Below are positions 8,061 through 16,940 of a stretch of 64,000 nt of DNA, one piece after another. Made by a program: the position numbers and the translations under genes. The notes beneath the pieces were generated by a model. That model made no database searches. It was not told the DNA's origin and saw only the letters and a program-made list of their open reading frames with translations. The DNA lies in NCBI GenBank assembly GCA_029262675.1, contig JAJCYW010000017.1:1-64000 (forward strand), written 5' to 3'. This stretch comes from Chloroflexota bacterium (GTDB lineage Bacteria > Chloroflexota > Dehalococcoidia > DSTF01 > RBG-16-68-14). Positions within the stretch are counted from its first letter, which is position 1. Each line of letters begins with the position of its first letter.

Positions 8061-8993
8061 GTGCTGAAGGCGGCGATCCCACTCTTGGGCTTGGTGGCCT
8101 CAATGACGTTCCTTCTGGCCGCCTGCTCGCAATCTGACGCGGCCATCGACTTCGCCAATATCGAGCCGCAGCCCACGGGCAGCCTCGCCCTCCCTCCCGA
8201 CAACGTTATCCGCATGGCCGTGGCGCCCGTCCTTTCTCCTGTCCCGACGTTCAGTCTCTATCTCGAGCTGGCAGACTACATCTCCGGGGAGCTCGATCGT
8301 CCGGTGGAGCTGATTCAGGGCAAGACGTACGCAGAGATCAACAACCTCGTGAAGTCAGGCGAGGCGACGGTCGCCGTCGTCTGCACGAATCCATACCTCC
8401 AAGGAAACGAGGACTTCGGCATGGAGGCGTTGGTGGTCCCCCAAGTTCACGGGGACACCTCCTACTATTCTCTCTTGATCGTGCATGATGACGACGAATC
8501 CTCATCACTCGAGGATCTGAGAGGCAGCACGTTTGCCTTCTCTGACCCGCTTTCGAACACTGGACGGCTCGCGCCCGTGTACCAACTCTCCCTCCTTGGT
8601 GAAACGCCGGATTCATTCTTCGACCGAACGGCCTTCACCTACGCGCACGACAACTCGATTCGCGCGGTCGCCGAGCGGGTCGTCGCTGCGGCGGCGGTCG
8701 ACAGCCTTGTCTACGAGTACATGCTCATCACGGAACCCGAAGTGGCGCAAAAGGTCAGGGTTGTCGAAACGTGGGGCCCGTTCGGCATCAACCCCGTGGT
8801 AGTCAATCCGCTGCTCGAATTGGAGCTGAAGGATGGTCTGCGAAACGCGCTGTTGGACATGGACGGAGACCCGCGCGGCGCGCGCATACTCCGCGATCTC
8901 ATGATCGAACGATTCGTGACTCCCGAAGACGGCCTCTGGGACTCCGTGCTGACAATGCGGGTCTACCTTGCAGAGCACGGTCTCGCACCCTGA
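8061..8993 (+). CDS. PhnD-like periplasmic binding lipoprotein (putative sensor component)
   Basis: A protein of 310 aa from the GTG at 8061. It has a lipoprotein signal with lipobox FLLAAC (Cys22), then a PhnD/phosphate-phosphonate-type binding fold: YLELADYISGELDRPVELIQGKTYAEINNLVKSGEATVAVVCTNPYL and later LEDLRGSTFAFSDPLSNTGRLAP (split here as family landmarks). There are no ABC permease or ATPase genes; instead a histidine kinase starts 15 nt downstream. PhnD-family proteins beside two-component genes (for example AioX with AioSR) act as ligand sensors rather than transporters. The frame is open back to a GTG at 7986, but that would place 25 non-signal residues ahead of the signal peptide; no start has a good ribosome site. 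The ligand is unknown. Confidence 0.8.
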   Translation: MLKAAIPLLGLVASMTFLLAACSQSDAAIDFANIEPQPTGSLALPPDNVIRMAVAPVLSPVPTFSLYLELADYISGELDRPVELIQGKTYAEINNLVKSGEATVAVVCTNPYLQGNEDFGMEALVVPQVHGDTSYYSLLIVHDDDESSSLEDLRGSTFAFSDPLSNTGRLAPVYQLSLLGETPDSFFDRTAFTYAHDNSIRAVAERVVAAAAVDSLVYEYMLITEPEVAQKVRVVETWGPFGINPVVVNPLLELELKDGLRNALLDMDGDPRGARILRDLMIERFVTPEDGLWDSVLTMRVYLAEHGLAP

Positions 8994-9008
8994 GCCGGAC
9001 AGGTCGAT

Positions 9009-10382
9009 ATGAGCCTTCGCCTGCAAATCGTCCTCGCCATTGCCGGTCTCATCCTCGTGTTGGGTCTGGCGGGCACGTTCCACGCCCGCTTCACGCTCTC
9101 CGGCATCTCCGAGGACTTATTGGAACAGCGCGGCAACGCGATCGCGAGCGACCTGGAAGGCCACGCCAGCGAGTTGCTTCTCACGGACGACATCTACGGT
9201 CTCTATCGGCGCATCAACAGCATCATGAACAGCGAGGGCGACATGCGCTATGTCGTCATCTTGGGCCCGAACGGGGAGGTCAAGGCGAGCACGTTTGCCG
9301 GGGGTCTTCCCGTCGGTCTCCGCGAGGCCAATCCCGTTCCAGACGGCCAGGCATCCTCGACGGAGATCCTTGAGACGAGCGAAGGATCCTTGCTGGATAT
9401 GGCAAGGCCCGTGCTGGGCGGCGAGGCAGGAGTCATTCGCGTGGGGCTCTCCCGAGAGCGCGTCGAGAGCGACGTGGCGAGCCTGACGTTCAGGCTCTTG
9501 GCTATTACAGGCGGCATTCTACTGGCCGGGTTGCTTGTTTCCTACGGGCTTGCCACGCTGTTGACCCGCCCGCTGTCTCGTCTGGCCGACGCCGCCCGAG
9601 CCGTGGGCCGTGGCGACCTTTCCCGCAAAGTTGCAATCGAGAGCAGCGACGAAGTCGGGGAGCTTTCCGCTGCTTTCAACGCTATGACTGATCAGCTTAG
9701 GGAGAAGGAAGAGGACCGTCGTCGCCTCCTGGCCCAGGTCATATCTGCGCAGGAAGACGAGCGTAAGCGCGTAGCCCGCGAGCTCCATGACGAGGCCGGC
9801 CAAGCCCTCACCTCTCTCATGCTCGGTCTCAAGCACCTGCATGAGACGGCTGTGGACGACACCGTCCGAGCGCGGGTTGCGGACCTCCGAACCGTAGCAT
9901 CAGATACCCTGGAGCTCATGCACGATCTCTCCTTGGACCTGCGGCCTAGCAGCTTGGACGATTTGGGGCTGGTCGCGGCGCTGGAGCGTTACACTAAGGA
10001 TTTCGGTCGCAAGTACGAGATCAACGTGGACTTCCATGCCGGTGCTCTTCGCGAAAGGCGCCTCCCCATTCAGCATGAGGTCACCGTCTATCGCATCGTG
10101 CAGGAGGCGCTCACGAACACCGCAAGGCACGCCAGCGCAAAGAATATCAGCGTCACCCTGGACAGGCGCAACGGGACCGCCGTCGTAGTAGCCGAGGACG
10201 ACGGAAGCGGGTTCGATCCCAGCGGCCAGGAACTCAGCCCAGCAGAGGCACGCCGCCTCGGCATTCGCGGCATGGAGGAGCGCGCAGCCCTCCTTGGTGG
10301 TCGCGTCACGATCGAGTCCCGGCCGGGCGCGGGTACAGCCGTCTTCCTGGAGATCCCCATCGACGAGGACGATCTCACATGA
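9009..10382 (+). CDS. Membrane sensor histidine kinase (HAMP, NarX/DegS-type)
   Basis: A protein of 457 aa. Membrane helix 1 is at about 5-25, a periplasmic sensory domain at ~26-160, helix 2 at ~163-185, HAMP at ~186-235, then a HisKA_3 dimerisation helix with the phospho-acceptor His260 in RELHDEAGQ. The GHKL ATPase domain ends the protein (N-box QEALTNTARHA, G-box DDGSGFD and GIRGMEERA). It should autophosphorylate on His260 and pass phosphate to the regulator whose ATG lies in its stop (4-nt overlap). The extracytoplasmic loop probably reads the state of the upstream PhnD-like lipoprotein. Confidence 0.92.
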   Translation: MSLRLQIVLAIAGLILVLGLAGTFHARFTLSGISEDLLEQRGNAIASDLEGHASELLLTDDIYGLYRRINSIMNSEGDMRYVVILGPNGEVKASTFAGGLPVGLREANPVPDGQASSTEILETSEGSLLDMARPVLGGEAGVIRVGLSRERVESDVASLTFRLLAITGGILLAGLLVSYGLATLLTRPLSRLADAARAVGRGDLSRKVAIESSDEVGELSAAFNAMTDQLREKEEDRRRLLAQVISAQEDERKRVARELHDEAGQALTSLMLGLKHLHETAVDDTVRARVADLRTVASDTLELMHDLSLDLRPSSLDDLGLVAALERYTKDFGRKYEINVDFHAGALRERRLPIQHEVTVYRIVQEALTNTARHASAKNISVTLDRRNGTAVVVAEDDGSGFDPSGQELSPAEARRLGIRGMEERAALLGGRVTIESRPGAGTAVFLEIPIDEDDLT

Positions 10383-11041
10383 ATCCGACCAGAGTCCTCA
10401 TCGCCGACGACCACGCGGTGGTGCGTGCCGGCATTCGCCTCCTAATCGACCGTCAGGAAGACATGGAAGTGATCGGCGAGGCGGGCGACGGCTGGCAGGC
10501 CGTGGAGCAGGCTACGTCCCTTCGCCCGGACCTTGTGCTGCTCGACGTCACTATGCCCGGCCTAAACGGACTGGAGGTCGCGAGCGAGCTGAGGCGTGCA
10601 GTCCCGGACGTGCGGCTACTCGTCCTGACAATGCACGACGATGAGGCGTACCTTCGGCAGTTCCTTCAGGCTGGCGTATCGGGATATATCTTGAAGAAGG
10701 CTGCTGACACAGAGTTGGTGGCTGCGGTACGGGCGGTCGTACGGGGGGAAACCTACATCTATCCTTCGCTCACCGGAGTCCTTGTCGACCGCTTTCTCGA
10801 TAAGCCGGAGGTAACCAAAGAACGGGGCTCACACGGGAAGCTCACGGCGCGCGAGACTGAGATCCTGCAACTCGTCGCGCAGGGCTACACCAGCCAGCAG
10901 ATCGGCGACCGGCTCTCCATCACCGTCAATACCGTGCAGACGCATCGTGCCCACATCATGGAGAAGTTGGAGCTGAAGGGGCGAGCCGAACTCGTTCGCT
11001 ACGCGCTCGCGCGGGGTCTTCTCACAGGCGAGCCCTCTTAG
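10379..11041 (+). CDS. LuxR/NarL-family response regulator
   Basis: A protein of 220 aa. The receiver has the acidic pair D10/D11, phospho-acceptor Asp56 (LLDVTMP), Thr84 and Lys106; the C-terminal LuxR helix-turn-helix is complete (LTARETEILQLVAQGYTSQQI, then TVQTHRAHIMEKL). It is cotranscribed with the preceding kinase. A likely target is the molybdoenzyme operon starting 0.5 kb downstream, whose leader holds a perfect 20-bp palindrome at 11247-11266; this link is inference. Confidence 0.93.
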   Translation: MNPTRVLIADDHAVVRAGIRLLIDRQEDMEVIGEAGDGWQAVEQATSLRPDLVLLDVTMPGLNGLEVASELRRAVPDVRLLVLTMHDDEAYLRQFLQAGVSGYILKKAADTELVAAVRAVVRGETYIYPSLTGVLVDRFLDKPEVTKERGSHGKLTARETEILQLVAQGYTSQQIGDRLSITVNTVQTHRAHIMEKLELKGRAELVRYALARGLLTGEPS

Positions 11042-11246
11042 AGCATCTCACTACTTTCCTGGCGTTCCACATCTCCCTCTCACTGTTCTTCCAGGACGGC
11101 AGTCCCTGTTTCGCCACCGCGTTTGGCGTGAAACATCCACGCAGCCCGCGATGGACGCCACGCCAACCGCCCCGTAGACTATATTTGTGAGGAAAAGCAC
11201 AACCGACAGGCCAGGTGGCTCTTCGGATAGAGGCCGAAAGTAACTA

Positions 11247-11266
11247 GTGCTTGTGTACACAAGCAC
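11247..11266. promoter_or_regulatory. Perfect 20-bp palindrome, probable operator
   Basis: The sequence gtgcttgtgtacacaagcac is its own reverse complement over all 20 bp. It sits about 290 bp before the molybdoenzyme start and 38 bp upstream of the -10/-35 pair proposed at 11285-11313. Binding by one of the two LuxR-type regulators in this island is the simplest reading. Confidence 0.6.
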
Positions 11267-11284
11267 GATAACGTGGCCATGAGG

Positions 11285-11313
11285 TTGAGATAACCTCGCG
11301 CAAAGGTTAGAGA
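11285..11313 (+). promoter_or_regulatory. Candidate promoter of molybdoenzyme operon
   Basis: TTGAGA (11285-11290), 17 bp, TAGAGA (11308-11313). The -35 matches 5 of 6 consensus bases, while the -10 is weak, as expected for an activated promoter. The palindrome centre would lie near -63 relative to the predicted start. Confidence 0.3.
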
Positions 11314-11548
11314 GGAGTGCGATGAACGGCAAAGCGGCTCTCGCATGGTGGGCTGGTGGAGCCCGACAACGCGGGGAGCGCACACAGACACCAGTGGCGG
11401 CAGCAGTTACACCTTGGCTTCGCGCATCCTCTACACCTTTCCCTTCGTACAGAACGCACATCGGTGGCAACGATCCCACCGATTCATCAAGACCTTGGCC
11501 TTGCCGTAACGCCGCATCGCCGAAGGGTTCACGAAAGGAGGCCTCTCC

Positions 11549-14161
11549 ATGAGAGCGTCACGTCGAACTGTGCTAAAGGGCGGAGGCGTGCTCGGTGCCG
11601 GGCTGTTCGTCACCCGTTTGTTGCCTGGCTGGCCAGGCGGCGGGTCAGACGGCACGGCTGAAGAGCTCGCCGAACTAGCCCAACTAAACGAGGAGTTCGT
11701 GCACACGACCTGCTGGATCGGCAAGCAGGACTGCAGCATGATCGCCCGCAAGGTCAACGGCCGGGTGGTCAAATTCGAGGGCAATCCGGACAACCCTCGC
11801 AACCGAGGGACACTGTGTCCCAAGGGGATAGGCCAGATCCAGGCGATCTACGACCCGGCCCGGGTCAAGACGCCGCTGGTCCGCACCAACGAGAAAGGCG
11901 TGACCGGAACGTGGAAGCAGGCCACGTGGGAAGAAGCCCTCACCCTGGTCGCGAACAAGGTCAAGGAGATCCCCGAAGACGATCGCTCGAAGCACCTGAT
12001 CTGGCAGAAGGGCCGCAGCAAGGCCAAGGACTTCTACGACGACGCCTTCGTCAAAGCCACTGGAGCCTTGAAGCTGCACCACGGAGCGTTCTGTTCCGAC
12101 GCGGGCTATCGCGCCATGGAGCTGACCACCGGATTGCACGGCGTGCTCCATCCGGACTTCCGCCACACGCGATACCTGCTCTCCTACGGCTGGGACGCGA
12201 TGAACGGCGGCGGCAACAAGACCTGCCAGATCACGTGGCACCACCAGCTCATTGAGGCGCGCGAACGGGGCCTGAAGATGGTCCACATCGACCCTTCGCG
12301 CCGTTCGGCTGGGCCGTTTGCCGACGATTGGCTGCCCATTAGGCCGGGCACGGACATGGCCTTCTTCCTGGCTCTGGCAAACGTCCTCGTCGAGAACGGG
12401 TATGTCGATACCGAGTACCTGACCAAGCACAGTAACGCGGTGTCTCTTGCGAAGGCCGACGGCACGTTCTTGACGGAAACACGCACGGTGACCGTCGAGA
12501 ACGACGACGGTGAGGAAGAACAGGAAGAGGTCCAGATCGAAATGGTCTGGGATACCGCTTCCGGAGGCGCCGTGGCAATTGACACCGAGGGCGTCCAGCC
12601 TGCTCTGGAAGGCAGCTACACGGTCGATGGAGTGAGCGTAAAGACCGGATTCGAGCTGTTCAAGGAACACGTCGCAAGCGCGACACCGGAGTGGGCCGCG
12701 GAGCTTTGCGACCTTCCTGCCAATGAGATCCGCAAGGTCGCGATGGAGATGGGCGAGGCCGCATTGATCGGCAGCACCATCGTAGTGGACGGCATCACGC
12801 TCCCGTACCGGCCGGTCGCGATCATGGGATACCACGTAACGCAGCAAGAGCTTGGCTTCCAGGCATGCCGCGCCGCGGCGCTCGTCATGATGCTGCTGGG
12901 CAGCATCGAGGCGGTTGGCGGCCAGCGGACCGACTACACATGGAAGGTCTACAAGAACTGGGAGCCCTTCGGTGACATCTCGGTCAAGGAAGGGCCGTAC
13001 AACCCGTACCTCAAGGCGAGCAAGTTCTTCCCCATCAACAGCAACAATTCCTCGATTGTGGCGCACGCCATGCTCGACCCGGAGAAGTACGAGTTGGAAG
13101 CGATGCCGAAGGTGATGATCATTCACCACGCCAACCCGGTCATCGCCTTCCCCGACCAGAAGGCGATCATAGACTCCTACAAACTGTTCGAGTTCATCGC
13201 CATTGTCGACCCCTGGCTGAGCGAGACGGCCGACCTCTTCGCCGACGTCGTGCTCCCGGCGGCCACGATCGAAAAGTACGAAGGAGTGATGAGCGCCACG
13301 GACCAGTACAACGACGCCAAGGCGCTCCGTATTCCTCCGATGGACCCGTTGTTCGAGTCGCGAGGCGACATCGACATCTACCTTGACCTGTGCGAGAAGA
13401 TAGGCATCCTGGACAAGTACATCGAAGTGGTCAACAAGGAGCTCAAGCTTGAGGAGTATGCCATTCCTCTCGGCACCAGGCCTGAGGTCCGCGACATCTT
13501 CGACCGCTGGTCGAAGGAACAGGGCCTCGAAGGTATCGAGTTCTTCGAGCGAGAGGGCGTCTGGCAGAAGGGCCCGGTCACCGCGGACAAGTTTTACGGC
13601 TACGCTCAGGACCCACCGTTTGACGGGAACCGGCATCGGTTCTACGGAGAGTCCCTGCTGCGGGCGCAAAACGATATGAAGGACCTGGGGGCCGGAGAGA
13701 TCTTCTGGCGGCTGTACACGCCGTTCCCAACCTGGATGACGGCGACGCTGGAGGGTTCGCCTCCGGAATATGACCTCTACCTGATCAGCCGCAAGCTGAT
13801 GGAATTCAAGCAGGCAAGGAGTACGTTCATCCCCGTGCTCAACGAGTTGGCCCCGAGGCAATTCCTGGAGATGAACACGCAGGCCGCCAAGGATAGGGGC
13901 CTTGACGACGGGGACGAGGTGGTGATCGAGTCTCAGAACGCCCTAACCGGCGAGACGCGACAAGTGAAGACTATCGTCAGGCACCTGGAGACGATGCGGC
14001 CAGACACGGTCTGCCTGCCGCACCACTACGGCTTCTTCACCAACCCGATCACGAAAGACCAAGGACCCTCAGGGAACACCCTCTTCTTCAGTGGAGAAGG
14101 GTACGTAAGCAACACGGCCGACCAGTCCTTCCACGTGAAGGTCAAGGTCTCCAAGGCTTAG
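11549..14161 (+). CDS. Molybdopterin oxidoreductase catalytic subunit (PsrA/PhsA/ArrA-like)
   Basis: A protein of 870 aa behind AAAGGAGG. The N-terminus has a Tat-like signal (SRRTVLKGG). The Mo/W-bisPGD family pattern follows: C55, C62 and C90 line up with ligands 1, 3 and 4 of the usual CxxCxxxC-x27-C iron-sulfur site, but the second position is Gly58 (CWIGKQDC), so only three cysteines remain; His52 could substitute. Cys182 (HHGAFCSD) aligns with the probable molybdenum ligand. The C-terminal molydopterin-dinucleotide binding barrel is present (EMNTQAAKDRGLDDGDEV). Together with the next three genes it forms a membrane-linked respiratory enzyme of the CISM type, with the active site outside the cytoplasm if Tat-exported. 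The substrate (sulfur, arsenic, selenium or nitrogen oxyanion) cannot be told. Confidence 0.9.
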   Translation: MRASRRTVLKGGGVLGAGLFVTRLLPGWPGGGSDGTAEELAELAQLNEEFVHTTCWIGKQDCSMIARKVNGRVVKFEGNPDNPRNRGTLCPKGIGQIQAIYDPARVKTPLVRTNEKGVTGTWKQATWEEALTLVANKVKEIPEDDRSKHLIWQKGRSKAKDFYDDAFVKATGALKLHHGAFCSDAGYRAMELTTGLHGVLHPDFRHTRYLLSYGWDAMNGGGNKTCQITWHHQLIEARERGLKMVHIDPSRRSAGPFADDWLPIRPGTDMAFFLALANVLVENGYVDTEYLTKHSNAVSLAKADGTFLTETRTVTVENDDGEEEQEEVQIEMVWDTASGGAVAIDTEGVQPALEGSYTVDGVSVKTGFELFKEHVASATPEWAAELCDLPANEIRKVAMEMGEAALIGSTIVVDGITLPYRPVAIMGYHVTQQELGFQACRAAALVMMLLGSIEAVGGQRTDYTWKVYKNWEPFGDISVKEGPYNPYLKASKFFPINSNNSSIVAHAMLDPEKYELEAMPKVMIIHHANPVIAFPDQKAIIDSYKLFEFIAIVDPWLSETADLFADVVLPAATIEKYEGVMSATDQYNDAKALRIPPMDPLFESRGDIDIYLDLCEKIGILDKYIEVVNKELKLEEYAIPLGTRPEVRDIFDRWSKEQGLEGIEFFEREGVWQKGPVTADKFYGYAQDPPFDGNRHRFYGESLLRAQNDMKDLGAGEIFWRLYTPFPTWMTATLEGSPPEYDLYLISRKLMEFKQARSTFIPVLNELAPRQFLEMNTQAAKDRGLDDGDEVVIESQNALTGETRQVKTIVRHLETMRPDTVCLPHHYGFFTNPITKDQGPSGNTLFFSGEGYVSNTADQSFHVKVKVSKA

Positions 14162-14175
14162 GGAGGTAGAGCAGC

Positions 14176-14913
14176 ATGACTACGTATGGAATGGTCATCG
14201 ATCTAGACAAATGCTACGGCTGCCGGGCGTGTATGGTTGCGTGCAAGATCGAAAACAACACGCCCGAAGGTCACTTTTGGATGTACATGTTCCGGCTGGA
14301 GGAGGGCGAGTACCCAAACGCCAAGACAACGTTCTTGCCGCGCCCCTGCATGCACTGCGAGGACGCGCCGTGCGTAACGGTCTGCCCCGTAAAAGCCCGG
14401 TACAAGGAGGAAAATGGAACGACCAGCATGGACTGGGACAAGTGCATGGGCTGCCGCTATTGCATGATCGCCTGTCCTTACGGCGTGAACTACTTCGGCT
14501 GGGAGGAACCAGAGGACATCTCGTACCTGGACTGGGACGACCCGGACGTGAAGGCGGCTACTGGCGGAGCGGTCCCCGGGTACGCCAACCCTGACCTGGA
14601 CGGACGCTACGGAGAGAAGAACGCCCACATAGCAGGTGGCGCCCACAAGCACGGCATTGTCGGGAAGTGCTCGTTCTGCATTCACAGGGTGGAGAAGGGT
14701 CTCGACCCGGCCTGTGTCGACAACTGCCCAGGCCTCGCCATGCACTTCGGCGACCTCGACGATCCTGAGAGCAACGTCTCTCAGCTTCTCCAGAAGCAAG
14801 TCGGGTTCCAACTGCTCGATGAAACGAACACGAACCCGAGGGTGCATTACATCGGCGGATCACCGCCGAGCAAGGACGCCCGCCAGCTCGACATCGTCAA
14901 GGGGAAGGAGTAG
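14176..14913 (+). CDS. Four-cluster ferredoxin subunit (PsrB/NrfC-like)
   Basis: A protein of 245 aa behind GGGAGG. Four 4Fe-4S binding groups are readable: C13/C16/C19/C23 (KCYGCRACMVAC), CMHCEDAPCVTVC, CMGCRYCMIAC and CSFCIHRVEKG...ACVDNC. This is the complete set of DMSO-reductase-type electron-transfer subunits that wire the molybdenum subunit to the membrane quinone subunit. It has no signal of its own, consistent with export bound to the Tat-tagged partner. It follows the catalytic gene by 14 nt. Confidence 0.93.
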   Translation: MTTYGMVIDLDKCYGCRACMVACKIENNTPEGHFWMYMFRLEEGEYPNAKTTFLPRPCMHCEDAPCVTVCPVKARYKEENGTTSMDWDKCMGCRYCMIACPYGVNYFGWEEPEDISYLDWDDPDVKAATGGAVPGYANPDLDGRYGEKNAHIAGGAHKHGIVGKCSFCIHRVEKGLDPACVDNCPGLAMHFGDLDDPESNVSQLLQKQVGFQLLDETNTNPRVHYIGGSPPSKDARQLDIVKGKE

Positions 14914-14916
14914 ACC

Positions 14917-16104
14917 ATGGCTACGATATCACCAATGGGACGCCGAATAGAAATAAGCCCTGGCCTGGTCGCCTGGCTTGGAGTCCTCGCCGCACTAATC
15001 TTGCTCGGTTTCGTCAACTTCATTCGCCAGTCGACAGAGGGACACCACCTGACGGGCCTGACGAACGACAATCCGTGGGGGCTCTACATCGTCGGCTTCG
15101 TGTTCTTCGTCGGCACGAGTGCCGGGGCAACGATCATCGGGTTTATGATCCATGGGTTCGAGCGCAAGGACTACGCGCCCCTTGGGACGCGAGCACTAGT
15201 GTTTGGACTCATGTCTCTCATTGGCGCCATCCTCTTCATCACAGTGGACGTTGGAAGCATCCCGCGGATGATGAGGCTTCCGTTCATATGGCGAAACGAA
15301 ACGTCCATGTTTACCTACACATCGATTACGTACTACTTCTTCGCCGTGCTGCTGGTGGCCGAAATCTACCTCGCGGTGAAGATAACGCGGGGGCAAGGAT
15401 CCGACAGTGAAAAGCTCTGGGCCAAGTGGCTGGCTATCGGCGCCGTGCCGTTTGCGCTCATCGTCGTCCACGCGCCTCACGGTAGCCTGTTCGCGGTAGT
15501 CAAGGCGAGGGAGTTTTGGAACACCCCGCTACTGCCGCCGCACTTTGCTGTCCTGGCGCTTCTTTCCGGAATCTCCGCAATGACGCTCGTGGCGACTGCG
15601 AGTTCCGCCGCATCTGGGAGGCAGGTCTTAAGCAAGGAGACGTTCTCCCACCTGGGCGCCCTACTCGGACTCTTCATCGCGATCGCAGCAGTCATGGACG
15701 TGTTTGACTTCATCGTTTTCAGCTACAGCGACACGATTACGGGCAATACCGCTATGGACTTCCTGCGCGGCAGCAATCTCCCCTTCTCCATCGTGCATGT
15801 AGGGGGTTACGCCGTGGCTCTCACGATATTGCTGACCAAGCGAGGCAGGCAGACGCCTTGGCTAACTGTTGCGGCGGCCGTCACTCTCGTCGCTATCGCA
15901 TCCTACCGGTACAACCTGACCATCGTCGGACAAGCACCGCCGTTGATGCCGTTCCTCGAATCCCCTGACTATTTCCCCACGTGGACGGAGAGCTCCATCG
16001 CGTTGGCTATCGTGTCGTTCGTGCTTCTTGGTTACTCCGTTTTGACGAGGGTCCTGCCCATGGAGGAGGATGCCGGGTCCTTGAGCGAGATAGTGAAGGA
16101 ATGA
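14917..16104 (+). CDS. NrfD/PsrC-family quinone-interacting membrane subunit
   Basis: A protein of 395 aa with about ten hydrophobic helices, starting 3 nt after the ferredoxin stop behind AAGGAG. Family landmarks include NPWGLYIVGFVFFVGTSAGA near residue 50 and a PHGSLFAVVKAREFWNT loop. Proteins of this family anchor the enzyme and exchange electrons with menaquinone; no heme ligands are needed. It completes the A-B-C complex. Confidence 0.92.
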   Translation: MATISPMGRRIEISPGLVAWLGVLAALILLGFVNFIRQSTEGHHLTGLTNDNPWGLYIVGFVFFVGTSAGATIIGFMIHGFERKDYAPLGTRALVFGLMSLIGAILFITVDVGSIPRMMRLPFIWRNETSMFTYTSITYYFFAVLLVAEIYLAVKITRGQGSDSEKLWAKWLAIGAVPFALIVVHAPHGSLFAVVKAREFWNTPLLPPHFAVLALLSGISAMTLVATASSAASGRQVLSKETFSHLGALLGLFIAIAAVMDVFDFIVFSYSDTITGNTAMDFLRGSNLPFSIVHVGGYAVALTILLTKRGRQTPWLTVAAAVTLVAIASYRYNLTIVGQAPPLMPFLESPDYFPTWTESSIALAIVSFVLLGYSVLTRVLPMEEDAGSLSEIVKE

Positions 16105-16151
16105 TGGCATGACGTTCCCCGCCTGTATCGGGAGCCGCCCATGAGGCTGAC

Positions 16152-16940
16152 ATGGCTGTGTCCCGCAACGGCCATCTAGCGCACGAGCGGCCACGCCGGA
16201 AACAAACGCGGCGTGGCCGCTCCATGCCCACGCTCGAGTTGGCGGGCTTCCGCGAAGGAGCCTATCGGCTGTTCAGCCAGGCGTTGCTCTACCCCGCGGA
16301 CGAACGGTTGGCAGCACTGGCCACCGCCACGGAGGAGCTGGCTCAGGACGACCACGTGCTCGCTCAGTTCGCGTTCTTCGCGGACTGGCGCCGCGTGCTG
16401 GCGCGGCTGCGGGACGTGGGCAGGCCTCGCCGCGACCTCGAAGAGCAACACGTCGCTCTCTTTGGCGCCAGCAAGGCGGGCACGCTGTGTCCGCCGTACG
16501 AATCGGCATTCTTGTCGCGGAGCGGCCAGCCAGATGCGCTACTGATGGCAGGAATCGAAGCGGCCTATTCCGAGATCGGTATTACGCCTTCACCCGAGAC
16601 CGGCGAACTACCTGACCATGTCGCAATCGAGCTCGAGTTCATGGCCATGCTGTCCGGTCAGGAAGCCGCGGCCTGGGAGGCTGACGATGTGGCGGGCGCT
16701 GTCAAGGCGATGCGCAGAGCCAAACGCTTTCTCGACGGCCACCTGGCGGTCTGGCTGCCGGCGTTCGCGCGCCAGCTCGCGGTGGCAGACAAGGTTGGCT
16801 TCTACCGCAGCGTGAGCGAAGGAGCCGCGGCATTTGCGCTGTATGACCGCGACTTGCTGGCCGCTTTCCTAGATGGACTTTCGAGGGTTAGCGAAGCGCC
16901 TCCGGAGGATCACTCGAACGGATCGCGGATGACGTCATGA
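16152..16940 (+). CDS. TorD/DmsD-family maturation chaperone
   Basis: A protein of 262 aa, or 238 aa if it starts at the ATG at 16224 (MPTLELAGF), which is closer to the usual length. Helical throughout, with the family signatures CPPYES (about residue 113 of the long form) and PDHVAIELEFMAML. TorD-type chaperones bind the Tat signal of a specific molybdoenzyme and hold it until cofactor insertion, so this one should serve the catalytic subunit at 11549-14161. The upstream start has only a weak GAGG site. Confidence 0.88.
   Translation: MAVSRNGHLAHERPRRKQTRRGRSMPTLELAGFREGAYRLFSQALLYPADERLAALATATEELAQDDHVLAQFAFFADWRRVLARLRDVGRPRRDLEEQHVALFGASKAGTLCPPYESAFLSRSGQPDALLMAGIEAAYSEIGITPSPETGELPDHVAIELEFMAMLSGQEAAAWEADDVAGAVKAMRRAKRFLDGHLAVWLPAFARQLAVADKVGFYRSVSEGAAAFALYDRDLLAAFLDGLSRVSEAPPEDHSNGSRMTS

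Larger units (their letters stand above)
11042..11548. other. Upstream region of molybdoenzyme operon
   Basis: About 500 bp without a clear gene. It holds the 20-bp palindrome (11247-11266), hairpin-forming repeats (gaggtt/aacctc at 11281-11297; taacct/aggtta at 11291-11309) and a weak promoter. A 76-codon frame (11322-11552) has a fair ribosome site and ends in an ATGA overlap with the enzyme gene, but its composition is not protein-like. Confidence 0.5.

Noticed and set aside
11322..11552. 76-codon frame with ribosome site and ATGA overlap before the molybdoenzyme
   Set aside because: Trp/Arg/Pro/Ser-rich product without structure; the enzyme has its own strong ribosome site. Kept only as a possible leader.
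11684..13861. 725-codon minus-strand frame
   Set aside because: Antisense to the molybdoenzyme; His/Arg/Val-rich composition with no domain, a codon-bias shadow.
11549..14161. Assignment as arsenate reductase ArrA
   Set aside because: Operon layout fits, but the same layout serves several enzymes and the cysteine motif differs from the usual ArrA site; no substrate can be assigned.
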